A stretch of 64,000 nucleotides of DNA from the NCBI RefSeq assembly GCF_009848495.1, contig NZ_WWEP01000006.1:1-64000 (forward strand), in the 5' to 3' direction. The notes below the pieces were generated by a model that had not been told where the DNA came from, made no database searches, and was given only the letters and a program-made list of their open reading frames with translations. Within the stretch, counting starts at the first letter, position 1; each line of letters starts with the position of its first letter. This DNA is from Flavobacterium sp. MK4S-17. Lineage in GTDB: Bacteria > Bacteroidota > Bacteroidia > Flavobacteriales > Flavobacteriaceae. Position numbers and translations under genes: made by a program. This document shows, one piece after another, positions 52,970-60,795 of the stretch.

Positions 52970-54382
52970 TTATAAAAGTGTGGTTGGGCACACATAATCT
53001 GTTTTGGGCACACCAGTGAGGGCTATTTCTTTAAATCCCCCTGTTACATCGGCAAAATTATCAAAACCCCTTTGCTTAAGCAGTGAGGCTGCAATCATAC
53101 TGCGGTACCCGCCTGCACAATGCAGTATAAAATTTTTATCTCTCGGTATTTCGGCAAGGTGGCTGTATATTTCGTTAAGGGGTATATTTACCGCGCCAAT
53201 TACGTGTTCAGAATCATATTCGCTTTTCTTCCTTACATCAATAACAGTTGTACCTTTATCATATATGTTTTTAAATTCTGTAGCTGTAATCCTGTTTACA
53301 CTGTCCGTTTCCTTACCCGATTTTTTCCATGTGTCAAAACCACCTTTAAGATAGCCAATGGTATTATCATACCCAACCCTCGAAAGGCGTATCATGGTTT
53401 CTTCTTCCCTGCCTTCATCTGTAACCAATAATATTTCCTGATTAATATCCTTAATCATTTCTCCTACCCACATGGCAAAACTACCATCTATGCCTATATT
53501 AACACTATTAGGTATAAAGCCTTTTGCAAAATCTGCGGCACTGCGTGTATCCAATATAAGAGCACGTGTAGCATTGGCTGTCAGTTCAAATTCTTCTGCG
53601 TTAAGCGCTTTTTTCGCTTTATCCATAACTTCATCAAGGCTTTTATATCCTTTAATATTCATTAAAACATTTTTAGGAAAGTAGCCCGGCGGCGTTGTAA
53701 GCCCTGTAAGCAGTTCCTTCACAAATTCCTCTTCTGTCATATCAGCACGCAGTGCATAGTTCACTTTTTTCTGGTGCCCCAGCGTGTCGGTTGTTTCCCT
53801 GCTCATCATTTTACCGCAGGCACTTCCGGCACCGTGGTTGGGATATACTATTAAATCATCATTAAGAGGCATTATCTTTTCCCTTAAGGATTTATATAAA
53901 AGCCTTGCCAGCTTCTCTACCGTCAGGTCGCTTATTACATGTTGTGCAAGGTCAGGTCTGCCTACGTCTCCTATAAATAATGTATCTCCTGTTATAATAC
54001 CATGTTCTTTTCCGTTTTCATCAATCAGCAGGTAGGTGGTACTTTCCATGGTGTGCCCCGGGGTGTGCAATACTTTCACTTTGTAATTGCCTACCGTAAA
54101 TATTTGCCCGTCTGTAGCTACAACAGCATCATAACCAGGCTTAGCTGTTGGGCCAAACACAATCTGTGCCCCTGTTTTTGCCCTAAGATCAAGATGGCCG
54201 CTTACAAAATCGGCATGAAAATGGGTTTCAAAAACATATTTAATTTTTGCACCGTCTTTTGCGGCGCGATCAATGTAAGGCTGTACTTCACGCAATGGGT
54301 CAAATATTGCTGCTTCGCCATTACTTTCAAGATAATAGGCAGCGTGTGCAAGGCATCCTGTATAAATTTGTTCAATTTTCAT
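52970..54382 (-). CDS. MBL-fold hydrolase with two rhodanese domains (persulfide dioxygenase type)
   Basis: In this 470-residue protein residues 1-240 are a metallo-beta-lactamase domain. The metal motif is ETHFHADFVSGH (about 52-63), LHTPGHTMEST is near 109 and the later histidine lies in YPNHGAGSACGK near 180. Two rhodanese domains follow (about 255-360 and 370-470). The last carries the active-site loop LHCAGGYRSM with cysteine; the first has TDEGREEE without a cysteine and is probably inactive. Such proteins oxidise persulfides with the rhodanese moving sulfur. A palindrome typical of Crp/Fnr regulators lies upstream. Confidence 0.9.
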   Translation of the reverse strand: MKIEQIYTGCLAHAAYYLESNGEAAIFDPLREVQPYIDRAAKDGAKIKYVFETHFHADFVSGHLDLRAKTGAQIVFGPTAKPGYDAVVATDGQIFTVGNYKVKVLHTPGHTMESTTYLLIDENGKEHGIITGDTLFIGDVGRPDLAQHVISDLTVEKLARLLYKSLREKIMPLNDDLIVYPNHGAGSACGKMMSRETTDTLGHQKKVNYALRADMTEEEFVKELLTGLTTPPGYFPKNVLMNIKGYKSLDEVMDKAKKALNAEEFELTANATRALILDTRSAADFAKGFIPNSVNIGIDGSFAMWVGEMIKDINQEILLVTDEGREEETMIRLSRVGYDNTIGYLKGGFDTWKKSGKETDSVNRITATEFKNIYDKGTTVIDVRKKSEYDSEHVIGAVNIPLNEIYSHLAEIPRDKNFILHCAGGYRSMIAASLLKQRGFDNFADVTGGFKEIALTGVPKTDYVCPTTLL

Positions 54383-54436
54383 AATAATCAGTTTTAAATT
54401 ACAGTGTAAAAATATAACGGGCTGTTTAACTGTACA

Positions 54437-54450
54437 GTAACAAAAGTTAC
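54437..54450. promoter_or_regulatory. Crp/Fnr-type operator-like palindrome
   Basis: GTAAC-AAAA-GTTAC is a perfect inverted repeat. A minus-strand TATTTTTA box (54407-54414) gives a predicted start for the MBL-rhodanese gene near 54400. The palindrome is then centred about 43 bases upstream, the place where Crp/Fnr proteins activate. The rest of the 216-base gap also holds TGTCAT/ATGACA (hairpin at about 54517-54534). Confidence 0.5.
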
Positions 54451-54598
54451 ACTTACAGCAGGTGAAATTATGAACTGAAAATGATAGCTACCATGATAAA
54501 TGTCATGCTACAAAATGTCATAAAAAAATGACAAAATACGCACTGCCTGTTTACAGGATTTTAAAAATTGCTTATTTTTAAGCAAAAGATGAATTGTT

Positions 54599-56170
54599 AT
54601 GAAAAAACTGCGCTTATTACTGCTTGCAATGGCAGTTGTACTGGGAACCGCTTCCTGTAAAAAAGATAAAAACCTTGCCAATGTTGAAGTACACGAGCAT
54701 GATAAAAACCTTGTGAGTATAGATACTGTAAAATTTGACGGCTTTTTTGCAAAGCATCCTAAATTTAAAGAATATGAACCCGAAATACGAAAACTTTACC
54801 GCAAGCACAACCATTATATATGGCATGATAAAAAAGGGCTTATAGAGTTTGCCGAAGCTATTTACAACCATGCATACCAAATTGAAGATGAAGGTCTTGA
54901 GGGCGACCTGCCTTATAAAGAAAAACTAAGCTATATATTTTATGGCGATGAAAGCGATAAGCCTGACCTTGAATCGGAATTACTGATTAGCAGTATGTAT
55001 TTTTTCTATACCAAGAAGGTATATGAGGGGCTTGATACAGAAAAAAGCAGGGCTACAGGCTGGTACCTGCCACGTGAAAAGGTGGACTATGTAGCCTATC
55101 TTGATACTTTAATGAAAGACCCAACACTAATCAAACAGGATAAAAAGGAACTTTTCAGCCAGTACTATAATCTTAAAAAAGGGCTTGAAAAATACCGCCG
55201 CATACAAAAGAAAGGCGGCTGGGGCACAATCAAATTTGACGAAGGTATAAAACAACTTAAAAAAGGTGATTCGTCTGCCGTGGTATCACAGGTTAGAAAA
55301 AGGCTTTATACGGAAGGTTATTTAAAAGATGATTCCGATAAAAACATTTTTGATGATGAACTTGCCGAGGCAGTAAACAATTATGAAAAAACACATAACC
55401 GTGAATCCAACAGCACAATTAGCCAGCAACTCATTGACGAGCTTAACGTGCCTGTTGAAGAGCGCATTAAAACCATATCTGTTAACATGGAGCGTTGCAG
55501 GTGGGTATCCCCGGAAATAAATGATGCCAAGGAATATATTGCGGTAAATATTCCCTCCTATAAACTAAGATATGTAAGAGATGGGGAAATTGTACTCAAC
55601 TCAAAAGTTGTTGTGGGCAAAGTGCTTAATAAAACAGTTGTGTTCAGCGGGGATATGAGCTACCTTGTATTCAGCCCCTACTGGAATGTCCCCAAAAGCA
55701 TACTGGAAAATGAAATTAAGCCTGCCATTAAAAAGAATCCTGACTATCTTGCCCAGCATAATATGGAATGGAACGGTAACATGGTAAGGCAAAAACCGGG
55801 TGGAAAAAATTCATTAGGCCTGGTTAAGTTCATGTTTCCTAACTCCAATAATATTTACCTACACGACACTCCGGCCAAAAGCCTGTTTAATAAGGATGAC
55901 AGGGCATTTAGCCATGGCTGCGTCCGTGTGGAAAAAGCCCGCGACCTTGCTGTTGCCATCGCCAAGAAAGACGGTAACTGGACTGAAAGTAAAGTAGATG
56001 CCGCCATGAATGCAGGCAGAGAAAAAGTGTACAGGCTAAAAAATAAAATACCTGTTTACATTGTTTATTTTACTGCCTGGGCCGATGAAAATGGCAACGT
56101 TGCTTTTTTTGATGATATTTATAAAAGGGACGACAGGCTGGCAACGATGTTGTACAAAATCTTAAAATAA
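54599..56170 (+). CDS. lipoprotein L,D-transpeptidase (YkuD domain, YcbB-like)
   Basis: The 523-residue product has a lipoprotein signal ending TASC (Cys20). A long helical substrate-binding part (about 40-210) and a peptidoglycan-binding repeat (AVVSQVRKRLYTEGYL near 230) precede the YkuD catalytic domain (about 310-500). The catalytic cysteine C441 lies in AFSHGCVRVEKA with H439. These enzymes form 3-3 cross-links in peptidoglycan or attach proteins to it in the periplasm. It stands divergent from the MBL-rhodanese gene. A TATTTTTA box near 54573 may be its promoter. Confidence 0.93.
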   Translation: MKKLRLLLLAMAVVLGTASCKKDKNLANVEVHEHDKNLVSIDTVKFDGFFAKHPKFKEYEPEIRKLYRKHNHYIWHDKKGLIEFAEAIYNHAYQIEDEGLEGDLPYKEKLSYIFYGDESDKPDLESELLISSMYFFYTKKVYEGLDTEKSRATGWYLPREKVDYVAYLDTLMKDPTLIKQDKKELFSQYYNLKKGLEKYRRIQKKGGWGTIKFDEGIKQLKKGDSSAVVSQVRKRLYTEGYLKDDSDKNIFDDELAEAVNNYEKTHNRESNSTISQQLIDELNVPVEERIKTISVNMERCRWVSPEINDAKEYIAVNIPSYKLRYVRDGEIVLNSKVVVGKVLNKTVVFSGDMSYLVFSPYWNVPKSILENEIKPAIKKNPDYLAQHNMEWNGNMVRQKPGGKNSLGLVKFMFPNSNNIYLHDTPAKSLFNKDDRAFSHGCVRVEKARDLAVAIAKKDGNWTESKVDAAMNAGREKVYRLKNKIPVYIVYFTAWADENGNVAFFDDIYKRDDRLATMLYKILK

Positions 56171-56173
56171 AAG

Positions 56174-56277
56174 GCTGTTTAAAAACAGTTGAACATATAT
56201 TTATTGTCATTATGAACGAAGTGAAGAATCTAACCGGTTTAAACTGTAGAGATTCTTCACTTTTATAATTAAACAGC
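56174..56277. repeat. REP-like palindromic intergenic element
   Basis: The outer arms GCTGTTTAA (56174-56182) and TTAAACAGC (56269-56277) are perfect complements. The inner arms AAGTGAAGAATCT (56219-56231) and AGATTCTTCACTT (56250-56262) are too. The left inner arm belongs to a GTCATTATGAACGAAGTGAA stretch that resembles palindromic repeats scattered through Bacteroidota genomes (from memory). It lies between the transpeptidase stop and the HipA-like gene. Only one copy was noticed in the window. Confidence 0.7.
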
Positions 56278-56325
56278 ATCTTGTTTAGGTTATTTATTAC
56301 TTTTACTTTTTAAAGCAAATTATTT

Positions 56326-57120
56326 ATGCTAGTAAAGCCGAAATTACGCACCGTTAATGTAATGCAATATATTACACCGCTGCGCGAAGGCGGATCATTA
56401 CCTGCCATAGCAGCAGCGGATGATGATTTTAATTATGTGCTAAAATTTAAGGGAGCAGGACATGGCACCAAAGCCCTTATTGCCGAACTTTTAGGTGGCG
56501 AAATTGCACGCCTGCTTGGCCTGCCGGTTCCCGAACTTGTTTTTGCCAATTTGGATGAGGCATTTGGGCGAACTGAAGGCGACGAGGAAATACAGGACCT
56601 GCTGCAGGCAAGCCAGGGGCTCAACCTTGCGCTGCATTACCTGTCAGGGGCTATAAATTTTGACCCCGTTGTAACTACTGTTGATGCCTTAACGGCTTCT
56701 AAAATTGTGTGGCTTGATGCTTTTATTACCAATGTTGACCGTACTTACAGGAATACCAATATGCTTATATGGCATAAAGAATTATGGCTTATTGACCATG
56801 GGGCAAGCTTTTACTTCCACCATTCTTTTACAAATCCGGAAGAACATGCCAAAAGCCCGTTTGCCCTGATTAAAGACCATGTACTGCTTCCGCAGGCCTC
56901 GCAACTGGAACAGGCTGACAGTGAGTTTAAAGCCATACTGGACGAGGCAAAGATCAGTAATATTGTAAACCTTATACCTGATGAATGGCTAAACTGGGAA
57001 GAAACACAACTGTTTCCCACTGAAATAAAAAAGGTATATATATCATTCCTTACGACACGGCTCAATAATTCTGAAATATTTATAAAACAGGCAAATGATG
57101 CAAGAAAAGCACTTATATGA
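56326..57120 (+). CDS. HipA-like kinase-fold protein
   Basis: The 264-residue protein has a glycine-rich ATP loop region KFKGAGHGTKAL (about 43-54), a catalytic loop DAFITNVDRTYRNTNML (about 130-147) with Asp and Asn, and a metal-binding LIDHGAS near 155. It is shorter than HipA toxin (about 440 residues) and no HipB antitoxin gene is present. The DUF3037 gene overlaps its end by 26 bases, a pairing known in many bacteria. Function and substrate of this branch are unknown. Confidence 0.85.
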   Translation: MLVKPKLRTVNVMQYITPLREGGSLPAIAAADDDFNYVLKFKGAGHGTKALIAELLGGEIARLLGLPVPELVFANLDEAFGRTEGDEEIQDLLQASQGLNLALHYLSGAINFDPVVTTVDALTASKIVWLDAFITNVDRTYRNTNMLIWHKELWLIDHGASFYFHHSFTNPEEHAKSPFALIKDHVLLPQASQLEQADSEFKAILDEAKISNIVNLIPDEWLNWEETQLFPTEIKKVYISFLTTRLNNSEIFIKQANDARKALI

Positions 57121-57481
57121 ATATGCTGTAATTCGCATAGTGCCACGCGTTGAACGCGAGGAATTTATAAATACAGGTATTATTATATTTTGCAAACGGC
57201 TGAAGTTTATAAAAATGCTGTATATAGTTGATGAAGGTAAACTTAACACACTATCGCCCAGCCTTGATATTGAGCAGGTACGCCTAAACCTTGAATCTTT
57301 CAAAAAAATTGCTGCAGGAGATAAAAATGGTGGGCCTATTGCGCGGCTGGAAGTACCTGAACGCTTCCGCTGGCTAACTGCCGTAAGGAGTTCAGTAATA
57401 CAAACCTCCCGCCCGCACCCTGGTTTCAGTTATAATCCGGAAGAAACAGTTAAGAGCCTTTTAGAGGAATTTGTGTTATAA
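57095..57481 (+). CDS. DUF3037 family protein
   Basis: The 128-residue protein begins MMQEKHLYEYAVIRIVPRVEREEFINTG; start at 57095 or 57098. The core YAVIRIVPRVEREEFINTG and the later PERFRWLTAVRSSVIQTS are typical of DUF3037, whose function is unknown. It overlaps the HipA-like gene by 26 bases, so the two are translationally coupled and probably act together. It is followed by the convergent CREST-like gene after 8 bases. Confidence 0.88.
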   Translation: MMQEKHLYEYAVIRIVPRVEREEFINTGIIIFCKRLKFIKMLYIVDEGKLNTLSPSLDIEQVRLNLESFKKIAAGDKNGGPIARLEVPERFRWLTAVRSSVIQTSRPHPGFSYNPEETVKSLLEEFVL

Positions 57482-57489
57482 TAATACAT

Positions 57490-58164
57490 TTATTTCTTTA
57501 ACAATTGTTTAACATTTATAAGATAGATGTATTGAAACATACAAAAGGCTGCTACTGCACCAAATGTATGCCACAAAAAGTGGGTGCCCCACTCCAGCCA
57601 TTGCCAGCTATCACTAACACGAAAAGTAAGAGCCAGTATAAAAGCCAATAGTGCAAAACCCACCCACTTGCCGTTAACAAATTGTGTTTTAATAAGATAA
57701 ATACTTACAGGCACAAGTACTATTGAAGCCAAAATGGCATAATTTATATTAATAAACAATTGTAGGTCTCCACTGTTTATCATTGCCTTACGGGCAAATA
57801 CCTGAAAAGCAACATATACTATTATAAACAGCACTGCATAGTACCATTTGGTAGCACGTACCATAAAATATATGCCTGCCGCCACGCACAGCAGCATAAT
57901 GGGCATCCAGTCCATCATTATAAAAAATGGCCACTTCCTCAGGCCATGATATATAGTGCCACCTATACCACCAATATATAAAAGTACTAATGCAAATGAA
58001 AGAAAGGTATGCTGCTTCCCTTTTCCCCATAACATAAAGGTCCAGTAAATAGCTATAGCCAGGAAAAAGCATGATGTAATCATGTTCAGGGGCTCGGGGA
58101 AAAATCGTGTTAAATCAGTTTCTGCATATAGCATTCCACCATCAGGAGGGGTTTTGTAAGGCAT
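57490..58164 (-). CDS. CREST-superfamily (ceramidase-like) membrane protein
   Basis: The 224-residue protein has about seven membrane helices. The CREST hydrolase motifs can be traced: EPLNMITS in helix 1, GGTIYHGLRKWPFFIMMDW in helices 2-3 (Ser replaced by Thr; His and Asp present) and FLWHTFGAVAAF in the last helix. Alkaline ceramidases use these residues to bind zinc and cleave amide bonds in lipids. A role on sphingolipid-like or N-acyl lipids of Bacteroidota is an inference. Start at ATG 58164. Confidence 0.7.
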   Translation of the reverse strand: MPYKTPPDGGMLYAETDLTRFFPEPLNMITSCFFLAIAIYWTFMLWGKGKQHTFLSFALVLLYIGGIGGTIYHGLRKWPFFIMMDWMPIMLLCVAAGIYFMVRATKWYYAVLFIIVYVAFQVFARKAMINSGDLQLFININYAILASIVLVPVSIYLIKTQFVNGKWVGFALLAFILALTFRVSDSWQWLEWGTHFLWHTFGAVAAFCMFQYIYLINVKQLLKK

Positions 58165-58323
58165 TTTTCAGAAATTTTTCTTACAGCAATTTAAAGCTTA
58201 ATAAATTGATAATCAAATAAAATTTATCTGTCTCAATAGTATAAATCCTGCTTCTGGATATAACGTTAAACAATTTTAAACAAAATTTAGCTACTTTTAC
58301 GCAATAAACCACTTACAAAAGCA

Positions 58324-58884
58324 ATGGAACTTTACGTAAAATATAATATAGATGTTATGTGTAAGGTCCTGCTCCAGCAACAGCTTAACAAGTTTGGAAT
58401 TGACTGTACAGTAACAGAACCAGGTTATGTAAAATTCAGGGAGAATATCCCCATGGATACTTATAAAAAGCTGGTAAACTCGCTAAAGGAATTTGGAATA
58501 GAGATAGTAGATAACCAAAAAAGCATAATGGTGCAAAAAATTAAAAATGCCATTATAGAAATGCTTTATTCGGAAAAAGGTGTACAGTCATTAAAAATTT
58601 CAACTTACCTTTCCGAAAAGCTGGGCGAAAGCTACAGGACATTATCACAGGTATTTTCGGAGGTAACATTTATATCTATTGAAAACTTTATAATCCTGCA
58701 TAAAATTGAACGTGTAAAGCAATTGCTGCTTACGGAAAACCTTTCGCTTACCGAAATCTCCTTTATGATGAACTACAGTAGTGTTGCTTATTTATCGCAA
58801 CAGTTTAAAAATATTACCGGGGTTACCCCCACAACGTTTCAAAAAATAATGAAACAAAAACGATATTCAAAAGCAACTAATTAA
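58324..58884 (+). CDS. AraC family transcriptional regulator (short form)
   Basis: In the 186-residue protein the C-terminal AraC DNA-binding domain (about 85-180) is clear: KISTYLSEKLGESYRTLSQ as first helix-turn-helix, FIILHKIERVKQLL, LTEISFMMNYSSVAYLSQQF as second, and GVTPTTFQK. The N-terminal 80 residues (VDVMCKVLLQQQL, VTEPGYVKF) form an unusual small sensor domain, not the cupin of AraC. A response regulator starts 15 bases after its stop, so the two probably form an operon. Confidence 0.9.
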   Translation: MELYVKYNIDVMCKVLLQQQLNKFGIDCTVTEPGYVKFRENIPMDTYKKLVNSLKEFGIEIVDNQKSIMVQKIKNAIIEMLYSEKGVQSLKISTYLSEKLGESYRTLSQVFSEVTFISIENFIILHKIERVKQLLLTENLSLTEISFMMNYSSVAYLSQQFKNITGVTPTTFQKIMKQKRYSKATN

Positions 58885-58899
58885 ATTTCTAGATATTCA

Positions 58900-59346
58900 A
58901 TGCATCCTACCTCTATACACATTATGCTGGCTGACGACGATGAAGATGACCGACTGGTTTTTCAGGAAGCATTTGAAGAAGTTAAAATTAAATATAACCT
59001 CACAACTTTTAGCGATGGCAACCGCCTGATGCATCATCTTGCCGATGATAACAATCCGTTACCTGATATTATTTTCCTAGATTTGAATATGCCCCGAAAA
59101 TCGGGTATGGAGTGCCTTAAGGAGATAAGGACCAATGAAAGGATAAAAGATATATCGGTAGCCATATATTCCACTTCTTCTTCTGAAAAAGATATAGAGG
59201 ATACTTTTGTGGCCGGTGCCAATGTTTACATACAAAAACCCAATGATTTTGATGAGCTGAAAAGGATACTGACCAATGTAATACATATTAACTGGCAGTA
59301 TATAATAGACGGTTTTAACAAAGACAGCTTTATACTAAGCCTTTAA
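58900..59346 (+). CDS. single-domain response regulator
   Basis: The 148-residue CheY-like receiver has the acidic pocket ADDDEDD (11-17), phosphoacceptor D61 in IIFLDLNMP, conserved Ser/Thr in YSTSSSEK and Lys in IQKPNDFDE. There is no output domain. Such small regulators of the Rcp1 type often pair with phytochrome-like kinases in Bacteroidota and cyanobacteria. It follows an AraC gene and lies 1.4 kb upstream of the bacteriophytochrome, so either it or the next receiver could be the partner. Confidence 0.94.
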   Translation: MHPTSIHIMLADDDEDDRLVFQEAFEEVKIKYNLTTFSDGNRLMHHLADDNNPLPDIIFLDLNMPRKSGMECLKEIRTNERIKDISVAIYSTSSSEKDIEDTFVAGANVYIQKPNDFDELKRILTNVIHINWQYIIDGFNKDSFILSL

Positions 59347-59567
59347 AAAATTGGTTTCTGCTTAGATATTATACGCACACGGCGGCGGTATTTAAGCAAC
59401 TCCGGCAGCGTCATTATAACACCTATTATGCAATTGCAAAGTATTATAAGCAAAAGGAGTAAATACAGCAGGTGGTTAGTATCATAACTGCCCTCCCAGC
59501 CTGTGTATAAAAAGTATGCAGATGCTATTGCTCCAACAAAAGACAAAATGCATAAAATCAGCCTCAT
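59343..59567 (-). CDS. small membrane protein, unknown
   Basis: The 74-residue product has two strongly hydrophobic helices (about residues 3-22 and 32-52) and a basic tail LLKYRRRVRIISKQK, predicted inside. I do not recognise a family. It converges on the response-regulator gene with a 4-base overlap. It lies upstream of and divergent from the phytochrome operon. Codon and composition are like the neighbours. Confidence 0.65.
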   Translation of the reverse strand: MRLILCILSFVGAIASAYFLYTGWEGSYDTNHLLYLLLLLIILCNCIIGVIMTLPELLKYRRRVRIISKQKPIF

Positions 59568-59680
59568 TTCAGTATGTTTATAAGGATATTTGCAAAAATA
59601 TTATACAGGCAGAAATACTGTTTTATAATTTTTTACGCATATTATTATAATATTTTACTGTATTAAATATTTGTGAAGGT

Positions 59681-59711
59681 TTGCCCTTCCCCAAATAATT
59701 GGCTATATTTG
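59681..59711 (+). promoter_or_regulatory. promoter of the response regulator-bphO-bphP operon
   Basis: TTG (59681-59683), a 20-base spacer and TATATTTG (59704-59711) form a near-ideal Bacteroidota promoter. The expected start near 59718 supports the ATG at 59739 and not the earlier non-ATG frame. Confidence 0.8.
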
Positions 59712-59738
59712 TTATTACCATCAAAATTTGATGTTGTT

Positions 59739-60176
59739 ATGAAGGAGCAGTTTACCATATTTTATACAGATGATGACCAGGATGACCTGGCTTTTTTCCA
59801 GGAAATCATAGAGCTTATTGGGGAAGATTATAATGTTGTTACGCAAAATAACGGGTCGCAGTTATTATATGACTTAAACAATCCTCCGCCAAACCCTTAC
59901 ATGATTTTTCTTGATATAAACATGCCGGGGATGAATGGTTTTGATACCTTGAAAAAAGTTAGGGAATCTAACAACCATAAAACCCTCCCCGTGGTTATTT
60001 TTTCTACATCAAGCGATGAAACCACTATAGAAAAAAGCCGCGAACTGGGTGCAAGTTTTTACCTGCCTAAATCCGGTATTTTTGACCAGCTTAAAAAAGC
60101 TATAGAACATACACTTGCTATTAACTGGAGCGGTTTTATACCTGCAAAAAACAACTTTGTTTACAATTATCTTTAA
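59739..60176 (+). CDS. single-domain response regulator of the phytochrome operon
   Basis: The product is 145 residues from ATG 59739. The receiver shows DDDQDDLAFF (11-20), phosphoacceptor D59 in YMIFLDINMPGMNG, Ser/Thr in FSTSSDE and Lys in YLPKSGIFD. No output domain is present. Heme oxygenase starts 9 bases after its stop and the phytochrome kinase follows, so it is the most likely phosphoryl acceptor of that kinase. It resembles the receiver at 58900-59346, suggesting an old duplication. Confidence 0.93.
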   Translation: MKEQFTIFYTDDDQDDLAFFQEIIELIGEDYNVVTQNNGSQLLYDLNNPPPNPYMIFLDINMPGMNGFDTLKKVRESNNHKTLPVVIFSTSSDETTIEKSRELGASFYLPKSGIFDQLKKAIEHTLAINWSGFIPAKNNFVYNYL

Positions 60177-60185
60177 TTTTCCTGA

Positions 60186-60776
60186 ATGAACAATAATTTT
60201 GTAATGGCCGAAACCTTTTTGGAAAGGCTTCGCGCAGCCACAGCAAAACCGCATACTGAACTTGAAACTCTCCCGGTTTCCCTTTCAATCACAAACCCTG
60301 AAATAACAAAAGAGGACTATACAGCTTATCTTATGCTTATGCATGATGTTGTAAAGGATACAGAAGATAATATATTCCCTGAACTGGAAGGAATAATTAC
60401 CGATTTATCAGAAAGACGCAAAAAGCACCTTATTGAAAATGATTTGCTGGTGCTTAATGCCGAAGCTAAAGGTAATAACAAGCCTCTAAGCAGCCATTTA
60501 AATAACCCGTCTAAAGCATTTTTGCTTGGAGTATTTTATGTTATTGAGGGTTCTGCCCTTGGCGGTAGGGTTATACTTAAAAATGTAAAAGAAAAACTGG
60601 GCTATAATGAAGACGGCGGAGCCATGTATTTTTCAGGCTACGGTACAAAAACCGGAAGCTGCTGGAAAAAATTTATTGCGGAGTTCACAAAGTATGAAGA
60701 GGAAAATAATTGTGAAGGCGAAATTATAAAAGGGGCACACTTTGCCTTTACAGCCATTAAAAATCATTTAGCATAA
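60186..60776 (+). CDS. bphO: biliverdin-producing heme oxygenase
   Basis: The 196-residue enzyme opens heme to biliverdin IX-alpha with release of CO and iron. The proximal histidine is probably H23 in ATAKPHTELE. The distal-helix stretch YVIEGSALGGRVI near residue 117 is typical of BphO-type oxygenases. An alternative ATG at 60204 would shorten it by six residues. It sits 9 bases after the receiver gene and 19 bases before the bacteriophytochrome, which needs biliverdin as chromophore. Confidence 0.95.
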   Translation: MNNNFVMAETFLERLRAATAKPHTELETLPVSLSITNPEITKEDYTAYLMLMHDVVKDTEDNIFPELEGIITDLSERRKKHLIENDLLVLNAEAKGNNKPLSSHLNNPSKAFLLGVFYVIEGSALGGRVILKNVKEKLGYNEDGGAMYFSGYGTKTGSCWKKFIAEFTKYEEENNCEGEIIKGAHFAFTAIKNHLA

Positions 60777-60795
60777 CTTTTTACCCCAAAGCTTT

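Noticed and set aside
56326..57481. Classical HipBA toxin-antitoxin module
   Set aside because: No HTH HipB gene is present, the kinase is only 264 residues and the partner is DUF3037.
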